NCBI RefSeq assembly: GCF_036370855.1
Contig: NC_088102.1
Coordinates: 72,115,601-72,179,600, forward strand
DNA length: 64,000 nt
Direction of reading: 5' to 3'
Source of the DNA: Dromaius novaehollandiae
Lineage: Eukaryota; Chordata; Aves; Casuariiformes; Dromaiidae
Below are positions 1 through 11,627 of this stretch, in pieces. Numbering within the stretch: the first letter of the stretch is position 1; each line of letters opens with the position of its first letter. The position numbers and the translations under genes are program-made. A model generated the notes under the pieces. It was not told the DNA's origin and searched no databases. It worked only from the letters and a program-made list of their open reading frames with translations.

Positions 1-102
1 GCGCTTCTGCCTATATATTGCCCCCCCCACCACAGCAGTCTCTGGTGGCCCAGGAGGCGAGCGGGTGCTGGGGGCTGCACTGTGGGGCAGGAGGTGTTTG
101 GG
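1..102 (+). promoter_or_regulatory. Gene 1 core promoter and 5'UTR (cut by window edge)
   Basis: A TATA box (TATATAT) lies at 12-18, 91 bases upstream of the ATG at 103. The same spacing is seen at the TATA boxes of genes 2 to 5. The upstream GATA and inverted CCAAT motifs found in the other copies would fall before the window start. The rest is presumed 5'UTR. Confidence 0.6.
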
Positions 103-3100
103 ATGGCCACCATCAGCCAGCTCCTTGCCAGCGCACTGGGGCTGCTGCTGTGCGTGCAGCTCTGCAGGGGTGAGTGCCTGTGGGCTCCCCGGGGCTGGAG
201 CTGCCTGCCCTCATGCCGAGAGTGGGAGGCAGCCCTGGGGTTGGGGAGGCCACCGTGGGGCTGGGGTGGCCACCATGGGTCTGTGCGTGACCTGCTGGGA
301 GGGCTTCCTAGGGACACCAGTGGAGACACCCCACCCAGGCAGCCCTCGGGGACTCGCAGTGCCTGCGCTGCGCTGGGGACAGGGCTTATGCCAGTGGGGC
401 CAAACACTGAGCACATGTGGCAGGACATGTCCTCTGCTGTGTTCACCTTGCATCGGGTGCCGGACATTCAGGAGAATGTCCTGCAGTGCGCCGAGGCTTT
501 CCCCCCCAACAGCCATACATCGGGACCCAAAAGCCAGGCCCGCAGTGGGGAGTGGAGGCCATCAGGGCAGGGAACAGCTGTGGGACAGAGTCCCCCAGCC
601 AGCCTGGTAGGGCAGGCTGTGCCAGGTGCCCGTGGCACCATGCTGGGACTCCATGTCCTCCTTTGTGGTCCCACATGGGCACCCACAGGCACCGGGGAGC
701 TGCGACTGGTTAACGGAGGCAGCCGCTGCGCCGGTCGGGTGGAGATGAAGCACGAGGGCCAGTGGGGCACCGTGTGCAGCTATGACTTCGACTGGGATGT
801 CCGTGGGGCCTCCGTGGTCTGCAGGCAGCTGGGATGCGGCACCGTGGCCAGGGCCTCCCCGTACACCCCATTTGGGGCTGGGACTGGCCGGATTTGGCTG
901 CAACCCTTCTTATGCCGTGGCACTGAGACAGCGCTCCACAACTGCCCCCACTTCGGCTGGGGCCAGCACTACTGTGGCCATGACACAGATGTTGGGGTGA
1001 CGTGCTCAGGTGAGGGTTTGGGTGACCGTACTGTGGTGCAGCCCCTTGGCTGCTCACGGTTGGGAGCTGGCATGGCCATTACCAGGGACTTCCCAATGGG
1101 GACTGCCTGGGCACAGATGGGGTGCAGGAGTGGGCTGCAGTGCACCACACTCATGCCCTGAGGGCACCTCTAATGCAGATGCCGTGGAGCTGAGGCTGGT
1201 GAATGGAGGTGGTCCCTGTGCAGGCAGAGTGGAGGTGAAGCTGCGGGGCCAGTGGGGGACGGTGGCAGATGATGGATGGGACATGGAAGATGCCGAGGTG
1301 GTGTGTCAGCAGCTGGGCTGTGGCTCGGCCAAAAGCACACATGGCTGGACCTACTTTGGGAAAGCATCTGGACCAATTCATCTGGTTCGAGTTGACTGTC
1401 ACGGGGATGAATCTGCCCTCTGGGAATGCACTGTCCAGGGGTGGGGGCCATACACTGGCCCCCATGACTGGGATGTTGGCGTGGTCTGCCAAGGTAAGAG
1501 CTGTGGTGGTCACGGCCCAGGCTTTCTCGCAATTGGGGCCATCTGTGCCAGCACCATGGCTCTGGTGGCAGCCCCTCCACAACCCCCCAGCGTGTCCCAG
1601 GGACCCCCAAGAGATCCCAGACTCTCTCCTCCGGCAGGGTTTGTGCGGCTGGTTGGCGGAGACAGTGCCTGCTTGGGCCGCGTGGAGGTCAGGCAGGGCC
1701 GAGGCTGGGCCACCCTCTGCAAGGCCCACGTGGACCTCAACACCGCCCATGTCATCTGCAAGGAGCTGGGCTGTGGAGCAGCTCTGGCCATCACTGGGGC
1801 GGCACGCTTTGGGGCAGGAGCCGGGCCCATCTGGGACGGGGGCTTTGAGTGTGCAGGCAACGAATCCCTCCTGTCTGCCTGTGCCCGCAGGCTGCCCCAT
1901 GGCCAGGGCTGCACCCACACCAGTGACGCTGCCATCATCTGCTCCCGTAAGAGAGCAAGGCATGGGACAGAGGCTGCAGCGGGAGGCGGGGGAGACAGAC
2001 AGCAGGGACAGGGGTGCCCTGGGCAGGGACAGGGCAGGGAGGCTGCGGGCTGGCTTGTGGCAGTCCCTAGGGGCACGAAAAGGCAGCGGGGTGTGGGAGG
2101 CAGAGGGCTGCCATGCCTGCATGCCCCCACCATTGCAGAGCAGGGGACATGAGCCTTCATCTCCAGCGTCTTTTCTCCCTCCCAGCCTACACAGGCTTCA
2201 GGCTGGTGAACGGCAGCACAGAGTGCACAGGGCGGGTGGAGCTGGAGGCACGCGGCACCTGGGGCTCCCTCTGCGACGCCGGCTGGGACATGCCCGACGC
2301 CCAGGTGCTCTGCCACCACCTCGGCTGCGGCTTTGCAGCCTCTGTGCCTCGCAGAGTGTATTTTGGGACAGGGAGCGGCCCACTGTGGCAGGACACATTT
2401 CACTGCAGCGGGACCGAGTCCCACCTGGGAGAGTGCCCTGCCATGGCGCTGGGGACCCCCGCCTGCTCACTGGGCCACGCTGCCGCAGTCAATTGCTCAG
2501 GTGCGTGTGGGGCAGGTGGCGTCAGACAGGAGGGCCTGCTGTGGGGAGGGGACCCAGCACCCCAAATGGAGGGGTGCCCCTCCTTCTCACTGCCAGCAGG
2601 AGCTGTGGGGCACAGGGCCCATGTGGGGAAGCAGGGCCATGTCAGGGCAGGAGGAGGGCTGAGCCCACACACAGGGCAGCAGGCACATGGGCAGGAGGAG
2701 GGCAGTGGGGCCGTGCTGTCCCCCGGCAAGCCGTGGGGCTTCTTGGCACCCGACGGTCCCCACAGCGTCTCAGGACATCTCCCCTCTGTGTGGGGCCAGG
2801 TGGAACTGAACCCCTGCGGCTGGTGGACGGGGAGAGCCGCTGTGACGGGCGCCTGGAGGTGGCCCTGGGTGGGGCCTGGGGCCGAGTCCAGCAGTGGGAC
2901 GACAGCGGTGCCAGCGTGGTGTGCCGGCAGCTCCGGTGCGGCACGGTGCAGAAGGCCTACACCGCCCCAGTGCTGCAGCCAGGCTCGAGTCCCCTGGGGC
3001 TGAGCGGGCTCTGGTGTGCAGGCACGGAGACCCACCTGGCCCAGTGCAATGCCACGCTGCCCAGCGCCGTGCCATCGGGCCACACTGAGGAGGCGGTGGT

Positions 3101-6100
3101 TGTGTGCTCAGGTGAGTGTGCCAGGAAGGGCCCCAGGGTGCCGCAGGGGCCTGAGTGGCTGCCCCATCCCGGGCTGTCTCTGGCTGCAGGGAGCCGGCGG
3201 GTGCGGCTGGCAAGCGGCCCTGGGCGCTGTGCTGGGAGAGTGGAGGTCTACGTGCAGGGGACCTGGAGCCATGTCTGTGAGGATGCCTGGGACCTCTGGG
3301 ATGCCACCGTCGTCTGCCGCCAGCTGGGCTGCGGCAAGGCCCTGGCAGTGCCCGGCTCAGCCCGCTACGGCCGGGGCTCGGGGCCAGTGTGGCTGGGCGC
3401 TGGCGGGTGCTCTGGGGCCGAGGCGACACTCTGGGACTGCCCGGCCCCGGCCCCGGTTCCAGGGCAGCGTGGTTGCAAGCAGGGTGCTGGCGCAGCAGCC
3501 GTTTGCTCAGGTCAGTGGCATCCTCCACCGGGGCCAGAGGTAGCAGGGCTGTGGGACTGGCCGTGGTGCCAGCCCTCCCCACCGGCCTCCCTGACCAGCT
3601 CCCCACACCCTGGGCAGTCCCGGGGAGCGAGATGGTGCCTTTGCCCCACTGCCCCAGCGTGTCCGCTGCTTGGGGTGCTTCTCCTGGTGCCTCGGGGAGG
3701 TGGGTGGCGTGGTCGTAAGAGTGGGGGTGTTGCCCAGCCCTGGCTCAGCTGTGCCCCGCCCCGCTCATGCTATCCCCTTGCAGAGCTCACAGTCCTGCGG
3801 CTGGCGGGTGGCAGCAGCTGCACCGGGCGCCTGGAGGTCTTCTACAATGGGACGTGGGGCAGCGTGTGCGCCAATGGCACCAGCCCCGCCACAGCCGCCG
3901 TGGTGTGCCAGCAGCTGGGCTGCGGGGCCACGGGCCGACTGGCATCTGCCCCAGCAACCACACAGGGCTCAGGCCCTGCGTGGCTGGCCTGGGTGCAGTG
4001 CGAGCTGGGGACCGACTCCCTCTGGCACTGCCCCTCGGCACCCTGGCACCTGCAGCCCTGCGACTTCCCTGGGGACACCCACATCACATGTGACAGGGAC
4101 CCTGGCGGCACCAGAGTGACTCCCACGCCAGCCAGGGCAACTGGATGCCCAGACGGCACAGCTTGCACAGGTAGCTTTGCCAGCGCAGTGGCCCCAGGGA
4201 CCCTCCAGCTCGGGCTGGCGCAGCCCAGTGGAGGGGGAGCAGCTCTGGCAAGGAGACCCCAGCTGCCCGGGCACTGTCACCCCTCGGCTTCATGCAGGGG
4301 TTGGCCCTTTGGCCCAGGGGTGCCCTCCTTGGCCTCGCTGTCCTGCCAGCCACTCCCCTGCATCCCCCCATGCATCCACAGTGATGCAGGATGGGACAGG
4401 GTCCCCAGCCTCCCTCCAGCTCTGCCGTGTTTTGGTGTCCTCACAGGTGCCCACAGGAGCCCCGCGGGGGGTGCTGGGGCCATGCCAGTGCCCACCATCC
4501 TCTGCATCATCCTGGGGACCCTGCTCTGCCTGGCCCTGGGGGCTCTCGCCATGCAGGCATGGCGCACCATGGCTCAGCACAGAGGTGGGTCATGCCGGGG
4601 TTCTCCGGGGCTGAATCTACCAGGACGAGGCACCAGGGCAGAGCCAGTCAGGGCTGGGGGCCACTGATGGCTCCCGGGACTGCCTGGCCATGGCACGGCC
4701 CGGCTGCACAGGCTGGGGGCAGGCGTGGCGGTGGAGGCCAGGAGGCCAGTGCTGAAAGAGGGCAGGACGCGGCGCAGCACAAGGGCCAGGCAGGGGCACC
4801 AGAGCCACTCGGCAGATGGGGCACAGCAGTGGAGCTGGGCCACAGGGATATCGGGGGCACAGCTGGGGACCCCCACCATCCCATGTGCTGTGCCCATGGC
4901 CTGGGGTTATGGCTGCCCTTGCTTTCCAGGCCCTGGCAGAGCTGGGGACACAATCTCTGAGGCCGTCTATGAGGAGCTTGACTACACCCTGACGCCGGAG
5001 TACCAGGAGGTGCCCAGTGGCTCAGGTGCGTACACCCTGACTCCCGTGCTCGGGCCAGCCCAGCCCGGCGCCTCTTCCCGGGGAAGGAGGTCTCTGCGCT
5101 GAGGCCCCCACGCACCCGCTGCAGCAGCTGTGCTGGGAGCCCAGCCATGTGCTGGCCACGGGCAGCTGCAGTGCAGGTCTGTATCCTGGCCCCTCACAGT
5201 CCCCGCTGTGCGGTGAGGCTGTCCTGCCCAGGGTGCTGGCCAGGCCGTGGGACTGGGCAGCCTCTCCTAACGCCCCATCCTCCAGGCTCTCCATCAGAAG
5301 GCTCAGCAGCAAAGCTGCCGTATTACACCAGTGACAGTGTGGAGGTCAGCAGCCCCGCGACAGCAGCAGGTACGGGGCCGGAGTGCAGGGCCGTGCTGCA
5401 ACGCGCCCAGAGGTGCAGCCGTCATGCCACAGCCAGTGCCAGCAGGGGCCTCACATGGTGCCTGTGCAGCATGGCCACGTGGCCCTTGGTTATTTTCTGG
5501 GCCGACACTCATGGCTACGAATGAGCCTCTGGGCTGCTGGCTCCATCCGAGAGCTGGCAGCCCCATGCAGCAGGCCTGGCCCCCATGTCGGCACCCGCAG
5601 CTCCTTGGCCAGTGGGGGCTGGCACAACGCGACCCCTGCCCTGGCCTTCATTTCACTGCCCTGTCTGTTGCAGACACCCCTGCCCTGCCCAGGCATGGCC
5701 CCCCGGATGGGTATGATGATGCCGCGGCTGTCCTGCACCCAGGAGAGGCCGCTTCTCCAGGGTCGAGCGACGGAGATGTCTCCGAGGTCACGGTGCTGGA
5801 AGGTAAGAGGCACCACAGCCCATACAGCAGCACTGCCATTCCCAGCGCTGTGCCATCCCGCCGGGAGAGGTGGCTCCCCGTGCTCTATTGCGGCGGTGGG
5901 TGGTGCCTGGGCATGGCGGGGACCACTGGCCTGGACCTGGCAGCCGGGGGATGAAATGCCCCCTAGAGGCACCGGCCATGCTGTCCGCAGCGGGGAGCCG
6001 GCCCTCGCTGAGCCACCCGGAGCTGCCAGGAGCCACGACAGATGCACCAGCTTCAGCGCCCCGAGACATGGGCTACGACGATGTTGGTGTCAGTGGCCCC

Positions 6101-6115
6101 AGGACATCACTGTGA
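103..6115 (+). CDS. Gene 1: WC1/SCART/CD163-like receptor, seven SRCR domains, type I membrane protein
   Basis: Exons: 103-169, 689-1009, 1179-1493, 1638-1946, 2186-2500, 2800-3111, 3190-3510, 3784-4170, 4447-4584, 4930-5025, 5286-5369, 5674-5802, 5991-6115; all introns are phase 1 and GT-AG; 972 residues predicted. Residues 1-23 form a hydrophobic signal peptide. SRCR1 to SRCR7 each fill one exon (23-129, 130-234, 235-337, 338-442, 443-546, 547-653, 654-755). A Thr/Pro stalk follows to 782 and a transmembrane helix at about 797-821. The tail carries AVYEELDY (Tyr842, Tyr847), PDGYDD (Tyr902) and MGYDDVG (Tyr960). SRCR1, 3, 4, 6 and 7 have eight cysteines; SRCR2 and SRCR5 have six. Sequons occur in SRCR3, 4, 5 and 7. 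SRCR5 is two residues shorter than in other copies. By family knowledge this is a leukocyte surface receptor whose tail tyrosines are Src-kinase targets. Function and ligand are inferred only. From SRCR7 onward it is nearly identical to gene 4. Confidence 0.85.
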
Positions 6116-6345
6116 GCATGGTGGGGCCGCGCTGTGGCAGTCCCTGAGGACACACACGGTGCCATGGGGCTCTGCCCCCATGAGCCACAGGCCAACCACA
6201 GCAGGCATCGTCTGTCTCACTAATGGCCCACTCGGGCTGGCCAGGGACTATGGGCACCATGGAGATGTGCCTCCATCATCCCTGCTGCGCAGCCCTCCAG
6301 GCGCTGCATGAGTTTGTGCTTCCACTGTGCATTTCTCTCTCTTCT

Positions 6346-6351
6346 ATTAAA
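6346..6351 (+). terminator. Gene 1 poly(A) signal ATTAAA
   Basis: ATTAAA lies 231 bases after the stop codon, followed by an A-rich run. The same site in the same context follows genes 3, 4 and 5 and the second tail of gene 2. Confidence 0.65.
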
Positions 6352-6950
6352 AAAAATTAAAAAATGTTTGGAGCCTCGGCCCCAAGGTGAGGCCTTTGGG
6401 CACACTGCTGTATCCTCAGGGGTGGCTGGGGCGGACAAGGAGCATGTCCTGCTCAGAGTGAGCTCTGTTGCACATAGCCAGTAACTCTCCTGCCGGCCTC
6501 ACACGGCTCCAGTTAATCGCTGTTGCTGCTGCAGGTCTTTCGCCCGCACTGTCATACACTGGGATGTTACCATGCACGGCACCCTGACTACTGTGGCCCT
6601 CACCCGCCCCAGAGCAGCGCTGCACCAGGTCGACATTTGCCATTGCTGGTGGTGCACACTGCCCATGGCAGGGACTGCAGTGGAGCAAGCGTTGCTCTAT
6701 AGAAAGAGCCAAGCATGGGCAGCGCCGCCTGATGCAGCAGTGGTGGAGCAGCTGGCAGGCTTCCTCTCCTCGCTGGAGGTTTCCCTTGCTGTAAGGCAGG
6801 CCTGCAGCCCAAACACAAGGGCAGGACAACAGTGTGACAATTGGAGATGTCTTGGAGGGAGGCTATGGTCTGCCTTCCTGCCTGCCACCTAGTAAAAGAC
6901 CCCATCTGGGAGAGCAGGGCAGATGCTTTGTCTCCTTGATTGCAGGCATC
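6352..6950. other. 3' flank of gene 1, no gene seen
   Basis: This roughly 600-base segment follows every gene of the array (compare 20571-21081, 33423-34014, 47267-47769 and 59404-60004). Its open frames are not preserved between copies. I see no domain, RNA gene or splice-consistent exon. It is best read as array-specific 3' flank. Confidence 0.5.
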
Positions 6951-8395
6951 ACTGGGCACCAGTGAAAAGAGGCTGGCCCCATCCTCTTCACAAATTCCCT
7001 TCACATAGTTATACCCATCAATAGAGACCCCCCCGCCCTCAGGCTTCTCTCCTCCTCCATGAACAGGCCCAGCTCTCTCAGCTTTTCCTTGTATGATACA
7101 TATTCCCATTCCTTCAGCATCATAGGAGCCCTTTGCTGCACTCGCTCCAGGAGCTCCGTGTCTCTCTTGTCTTGGGGAGTCCAGAACTGCACACAGCACT
7201 CCAGACGTGGCCTCCCCAGGGCTCAGTAGAGGCAAAGGATCACCTCCCTCCACCTGCTGACAACACTCTGCCTAATGCAGCCCAGCATACCCTTGGCCTT
7301 CTTGGCCACAAGGGCACGGTGCTGGCTCACGGTCAGCTTGTTGTCCACCAGGCCTCCCAGGTCCTTCTCTGCACGGCTGCTTTCCAGCAGGTCAGCCACC
7401 ACCCTCTACTGCTGCAGTGGGTATTCCTCCCCAGGGGCAGGCCTCTGCACTTCACCTGATTCAGCTTCATGAGGTTCCCCTCTGCCCATCTCCCCATACT
7501 GTCGAGCTACCTCAGAAGGGCAGCACAGCCCTCTGGGGTATCTGCCACTCCTCTCAGGATCACCCTTGGATCATCAGCACACTTGCTGCAGGTGCACTCT
7601 GTCCCCTCATCCACGTCACTGAGGAAGAAGATGAACAGTACTGCACCCAGCATGGACCCCTGGCAGACACCGCCAGCTACAGGCCTCCAACGAGACTTTG
7701 TGCTGCTCATCACAATCCTCTGAGCTCTGCCAGACAGCCAGTTTTCAAGCCACCTCACTGTCTGCCCATCTAACCCACACTTCCTCAGCTTGCCTGTGAG
7801 GATGTGATGGGAGACAGCGTCCAAAGCCTTGCTCAAGTCAAGGGAGACAACTTGCCCTGCTCTCCCCTCATCTACCCAGCCAGGCGTCCCATCCTAGAAG
7901 GCTCTCACGTTGGTTAAGCATGATTTCCCCCTTTGGGAATCCACACTTGCTACTCTGGATCTGGAAAAGTCAGCCTCTCTTGAGGCTTTCTCCCTGCTCT
8001 CCAGGGCCTGGGATATGCGGAGGGCCCGTCTTTGCAGGAAAGACTGCAGCAAAGCAGCATTTAGGATCTCTGCCTTTCCAACATGCTTTGTCACCAGGGC
8101 CCTTTCCCCGGTCAGCAGTGAGCCCACAACTTCCCTTCTCCTCCTTTGGTTATTGATGGATTTAAAGAAGCCCTGCTTGCTTCACATCCCTCAACACATT
8201 AAACTCCAAAGGGGCCGGGGTCTCGGCCTGGACCTTTTGAGCCACATCCTTCCTACTCGGACAACATCCCTCTATTCCTCCCATGTTTCCTGAGGCTGGC
8301 TCCACACAAGCCCTGCCTCAGCTTTTGGCAGTTCTCCTTAAGCATGGTGTCAAACAGATGTCCCCTGGCATTGTAGTACTCTAAGAGTAGTTCAG
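6951..8395 (-). repeat. CR1 LINE fragment, antisense to the genes
   Basis: Read on the minus strand, this is the 3' half of an avian CR1 LINE. The + strand starts in the CR1 3'UTR (frame ending RLRELGLF-like). It then runs back into reverse transcriptase, with a frame at 7836-7507 reading DAVSHHILTGKLRKCGLD and RPVAGGVCQGSMLGAVLF. It ends in the ORF2 segment containing AEILNA and RISQALESREKAS. No continuous ORF2 is left, so it is dead. A near-identical copy lies at 47770-49082. Confidence 0.85.
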
Positions 8396-8461
8396 GAAAC
8401 CACAAGTGTAAGCCACACACATGCAGCCACAGGCAACAAGCAAGCCAACGCTGCTGTTACT

Positions 8462-8735
8462 GTGACACGGCTGTTTCAACCTCATGAAGAAGGACAAGCG
8501 CCACACACCACTGTGCTGCTGGGAGCTGCAGGGATGGGAAAGACAATGACAAGGAGGAAGATCACCATGGAGTGGGCAGGAGCAGTCCTTTATACACAGT
8601 TTGACTATGTTTTCTACCTCAACTGGAAAGAAATCAGCCCCACTACAGCAGGGAGTGCAGCACACTTGATTTCCAAGCTCTGTCATTGCCCCTACTTGGA
8701 CTCTTCCATCTGGGCTGGACCAGAAGTGCCTGGAG
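8462..8735 (+). pseudogene. NLRP-type NACHT domain fragment, copy 1
   Basis: The + frame from about 8462 reads like the start of an NLRP NACHT domain. It has LFQPHEEG and TTVLLGAAGMGKT (Walker A, 8522-8545), then RKITMEWAG, FDYVFYLNWKEIS and a helix ending at KLCHCP. NLRP proteins have the same order (TVVLQGAAGIGKT, ARKxMLDWA, FDYxFYINCRE). Walker B, the sensor motifs, the PYD and the leucine-rich repeats are not seen nearby, and the frame drifts into unrelated sequence. CR1 abuts it upstream. It is a relic of an NLR exon carried inside the SRCR array, retained also at 21975 and 49132. The open frame could persist simply because the copies are young. Confidence 0.7.
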
Positions 8736-10960
8736 CCTGCACTTGCACTCACTCCCCTGGCCTTCACAGTCTGGGTGGTTTTTTCCAGGCACAGCCCACA
8801 TGGACTCACGAGCCACCTGGGCCCTGCATGGCCAATGCCTTTTGCTCAGACAGCAAGCAGGTCCTGCAGCGTCCTAGTGGGATGCAAGTACGGAGTTGAA
8901 CTCTCTGGACTTGTGCACCCCCGAGCTAAAGAGAAACCTGAAACGAGAGCTCAAGGCCCCTGTGACCTTCTGCCCAACAAGAGCCGGCACAGAGCCTGGC
9001 TTGGGTCAGAATGGTTTGGGCTGGCCCTGTGGGACTCCTGCCACGTGCTTAACCCTGGCTCCCGTTCCCTGATTCAGAGCTGGAAAGCACTGAAACACAG
9101 ATATGGTTCACCTGAGCAGACACTGAGACAGGACAACCACAGTGTCCCTCTCTCGCCTGCACAGCCCTGGGTGCACCAGGGCTGCTTGGAGGCCAGTGTG
9201 GCAAACCCCATGAGCTGTGAGACTTTGGATACCTTCTGCCTCTTTTCCCCAGAAGCACCAGGGCAGTGAAAGCCATGGGCAGGGAGTGGGCATGGCAGCA
9301 GGGCTGTGGCCGTGCAGGCCCCCTGAGGTCGGATGCTGTGGGGCCGGGACAGTGTATCGCCATCGAGGTGGACCATGCCGTGTGGTCTCCGGTGGCAGTT
9401 CTTCTCTTTTTCTTGTTCGATTGAAAGACTGAACACATTGGGAGTAAAGGAAGAAACGTAGCAGGAGTTGGCTGCGCTCAAGGGAAGAAGGGAATTTTGC
9501 TACTGTCATACCGGTGGGGGAGGACGGTGGCATTATGGGTAGGCGTGCCTCAAAGGGAGGCCACGGCCTGTCTTCCTGCCTGCCACCAAGCGTTGGCCCC
9601 ATCCGAGACAGCAAGGCACACACTTTATGTCCGTGATTGGAGGCATCACCCACAAGGGGTACAAAGGAGGGTTGGGAAGAAAGCTGAAGGCATGTCTCTC
9701 AATGCTAAATATCCCTCTCTGGCTTCCCAACTGCTGCACTTTCATCTCTATAATCAGCTCACAGCTTTGGTACCTCCCTTGAATGTTCCGCCAGTTAAAC
9801 ACAGAAGGTCTACATGCTCAATGGTTACGCTGCATTAGTTTTCTATGCTGCTCTTTCCTCTCTATGTGGTCAGTGCATATGCTGCATGAGCTTTCTATGC
9901 CACTCTGGTCTCTCTGCAAGGCCTGCCGGCATTTGTACGCAGCCCATACCGGAATGCTGAGGTCTGACAAGCCCCTGCCGCTAGTCCACTTCCCGACGGC
10001 TTCTGTTGCTGTGACCTGCTACTCTTTCAACTAGGGAAGCAAGTAGCTATGCACTGAGCTTTGCAGCCAAGGTAGGATGTGTCCTGCGAGAGCCCTGACT
10101 CAGTTGCTGGTCTGCACCTCGTCCCTGGTGTCTGTACACAGTGGGAAAATCCCCACGCTGGGGCACTGGAGCTGTCTGTTGCACTGCAGCTGCAAAAAAT
10201 GTCCCCACGTGGCAGCTGAGCTTGCCTGGGCAGAGGAGGATTCCCACCAGCTGTGACGCAACTGTGGGCAGGTGCTGGCCACCCTCATCCCTGCCTTGGA
10301 AGGGGGTTCCGGGATGTTGGATGGAGGGTGCATTCCAAGGTGGAGCGAGGTGCTGGGAACTGCCCTGCCCTTGGGTGGGTGCTGCTGCCACAGCTTAGAG
10401 GAGGCCTGAGAGACCTGCAAGGCATTGCTGGGCTGAACTGCTTTGCTGGTACAGCCAGCCACGAGCACAGGTCCCCTTGACAACCAAATCCACCTAGCTA
10501 CCTACTGCAGATGCTGAAGCAGCCACCCTTCCAGGCGTTGTGTGGGAGGGAAACAAGGGGGCAGGGCTGGGGCCGTGCCTGATTCACTGGACCTGAAAAG
10601 GGCACAGACTGGAAGTGGCATCCTCCCATGTTCCCACTGCAGTCGGTGGGGAGAAACAGGCCATACAGGGGGGGAATGCAGGTGCAGGCTGGACTGAACC
10701 ATCCCGGGCGCTGTCTCCCTCTGCCCTCCCAGTTCTGCACCAGCACCTGCACTAGCAGGGAGCAGGGCCTGGCAGCTCGGCAGTGGCAGTGCAACCTCAG
10801 GCCAATGCCGCACAGGGTAAAGAAGCTCTTTGTGTCAGGAAGGCCTTGAAGTGGCCAGAGCTTTCCAGATCCTTTTGCCTTGGACTGAGGATTAAGTGCA
10901 TCTGCACAGGGCTGACAGCATGACACGACTGAAGCTGCCCTCCACTCTGCCTTGTGTTCA
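8736..10960. other. Inter-unit spacer, no gene recognised
   Basis: This 2.2 kb is shared with 22231-24420 and, in shortened form, with 37426-38860 and 49406-51070. Short open frames exist on both strands but shift between copies. One sub-segment near 9540-9660 resembles part of the 3' flank near 6840-6960, which suggests an old repeat. I can assign no function. Confidence 0.4.
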
Positions 10961-11530
10961 CGGAAGCACAGAAGCACGCAACGGCAGAGGTTGGAAGGGA
11001 CCTCTGGAGATCATTGTGGTCAATGCCCCTGCCCATGAGGGTCATCTAAAGCCCATCGCCCAGAACCCTATCCAGATGCCTCTGCAATGTCTCCTAGGAC
11101 GGAGACCCCACAATCTCCCCAGGAAACCTGTTCCCGGGCTCTGTCACACTCACAGGAAAGTTTTTCCCTCTGGGCAGACGGAACTTCCTGGGTTTCAGGT
11201 TGTACCCGTTGCCTCTCGTCCTATCGCTAGGCACCACTGAAAAGCTCTTGACACCCTCCCTTCAGATATTTATGCCCACTGATAAAGATCCCCCCACAGG
11301 CTTCCCTTCTCCACCATGAACAGGCCCAGTTCTCTCAGCCTTTCCGCGTGTGACAGATGCTCCCATCTCTTAAGCATCGTAGGAGCCAAATGGGCCTTGA
11401 CATTCCGAGCCCCATCCTTGCCTGCTTGGACAACATCCCTCCATTCCTCCCACATTTCCTGAGGCTGGCTCCACACCAGCCCTTCCTCAACCTTTCGCAC
11501 TTCTCCTTAACCATGGTGTCAAACAGGTGT
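10961..11530 (-). repeat. CR1 LINE fragment with internal deletion
   Basis: The + strand begins with the reverse complement of the CR1 3' end (GGTTGGAAGGGACC type), followed by the CR1 3'UTR. It then jumps directly to the start of ORF2: the minus-strand frame runs from EEWRDVVQAGKDGARNVKAHLA into ERLRELGLFMVEKG. Most of the reverse transcriptase is missing between them. The same deletion is present at 24421, 38861 and 51071, so it predates the array. Confidence 0.8.
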
Positions 11531-11627
11531 CACACAGCATTGGTGTGCTGTTAGAGTAGCCCTACTGATGAGGAGCTCCTAAGAAATCGAGCTCCCTTTC
11601 AAGCTGACTGTGCTTCCTCTTCGTTTA

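Noticed and set aside
1151-2122. Long minus-strand frames opposite the SRCR exons (also 14184-15164 and 26964-28052)
   Set aside because: They mirror the codon bias of the plus-strand exons, contain no known domain and have no promoter or splice logic of their own.
4381-4446. Possible extra exon before the transmembrane exon, after a CCACAG acceptor
   Set aside because: No donor follows before the transmembrane exon, and extending that exon upstream from this acceptor gives the wrong frame for the helix.
1269-4667. A continuous 1132-codon plus-strand open frame through several exons and introns
   Set aside because: It runs through introns with conserved splice sites, uses SRCR frames only in places, and is matched by similar shadow frames in other units. 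GC-rich introns simply lack stops. Spliced phase-1 exons explain all SRCR domains.
7507-7836. Reverse transcriptase-like frame as a candidate gene
   Set aside because: It is CR1 LINE ORF2, fragmentary and repeated across units.
9049-9653. Open frames on both strands in the spacer (also 22531-22904 and 49729-50043)
   Set aside because: Frames shift between copies, show no domain and have no consistent splice sites.
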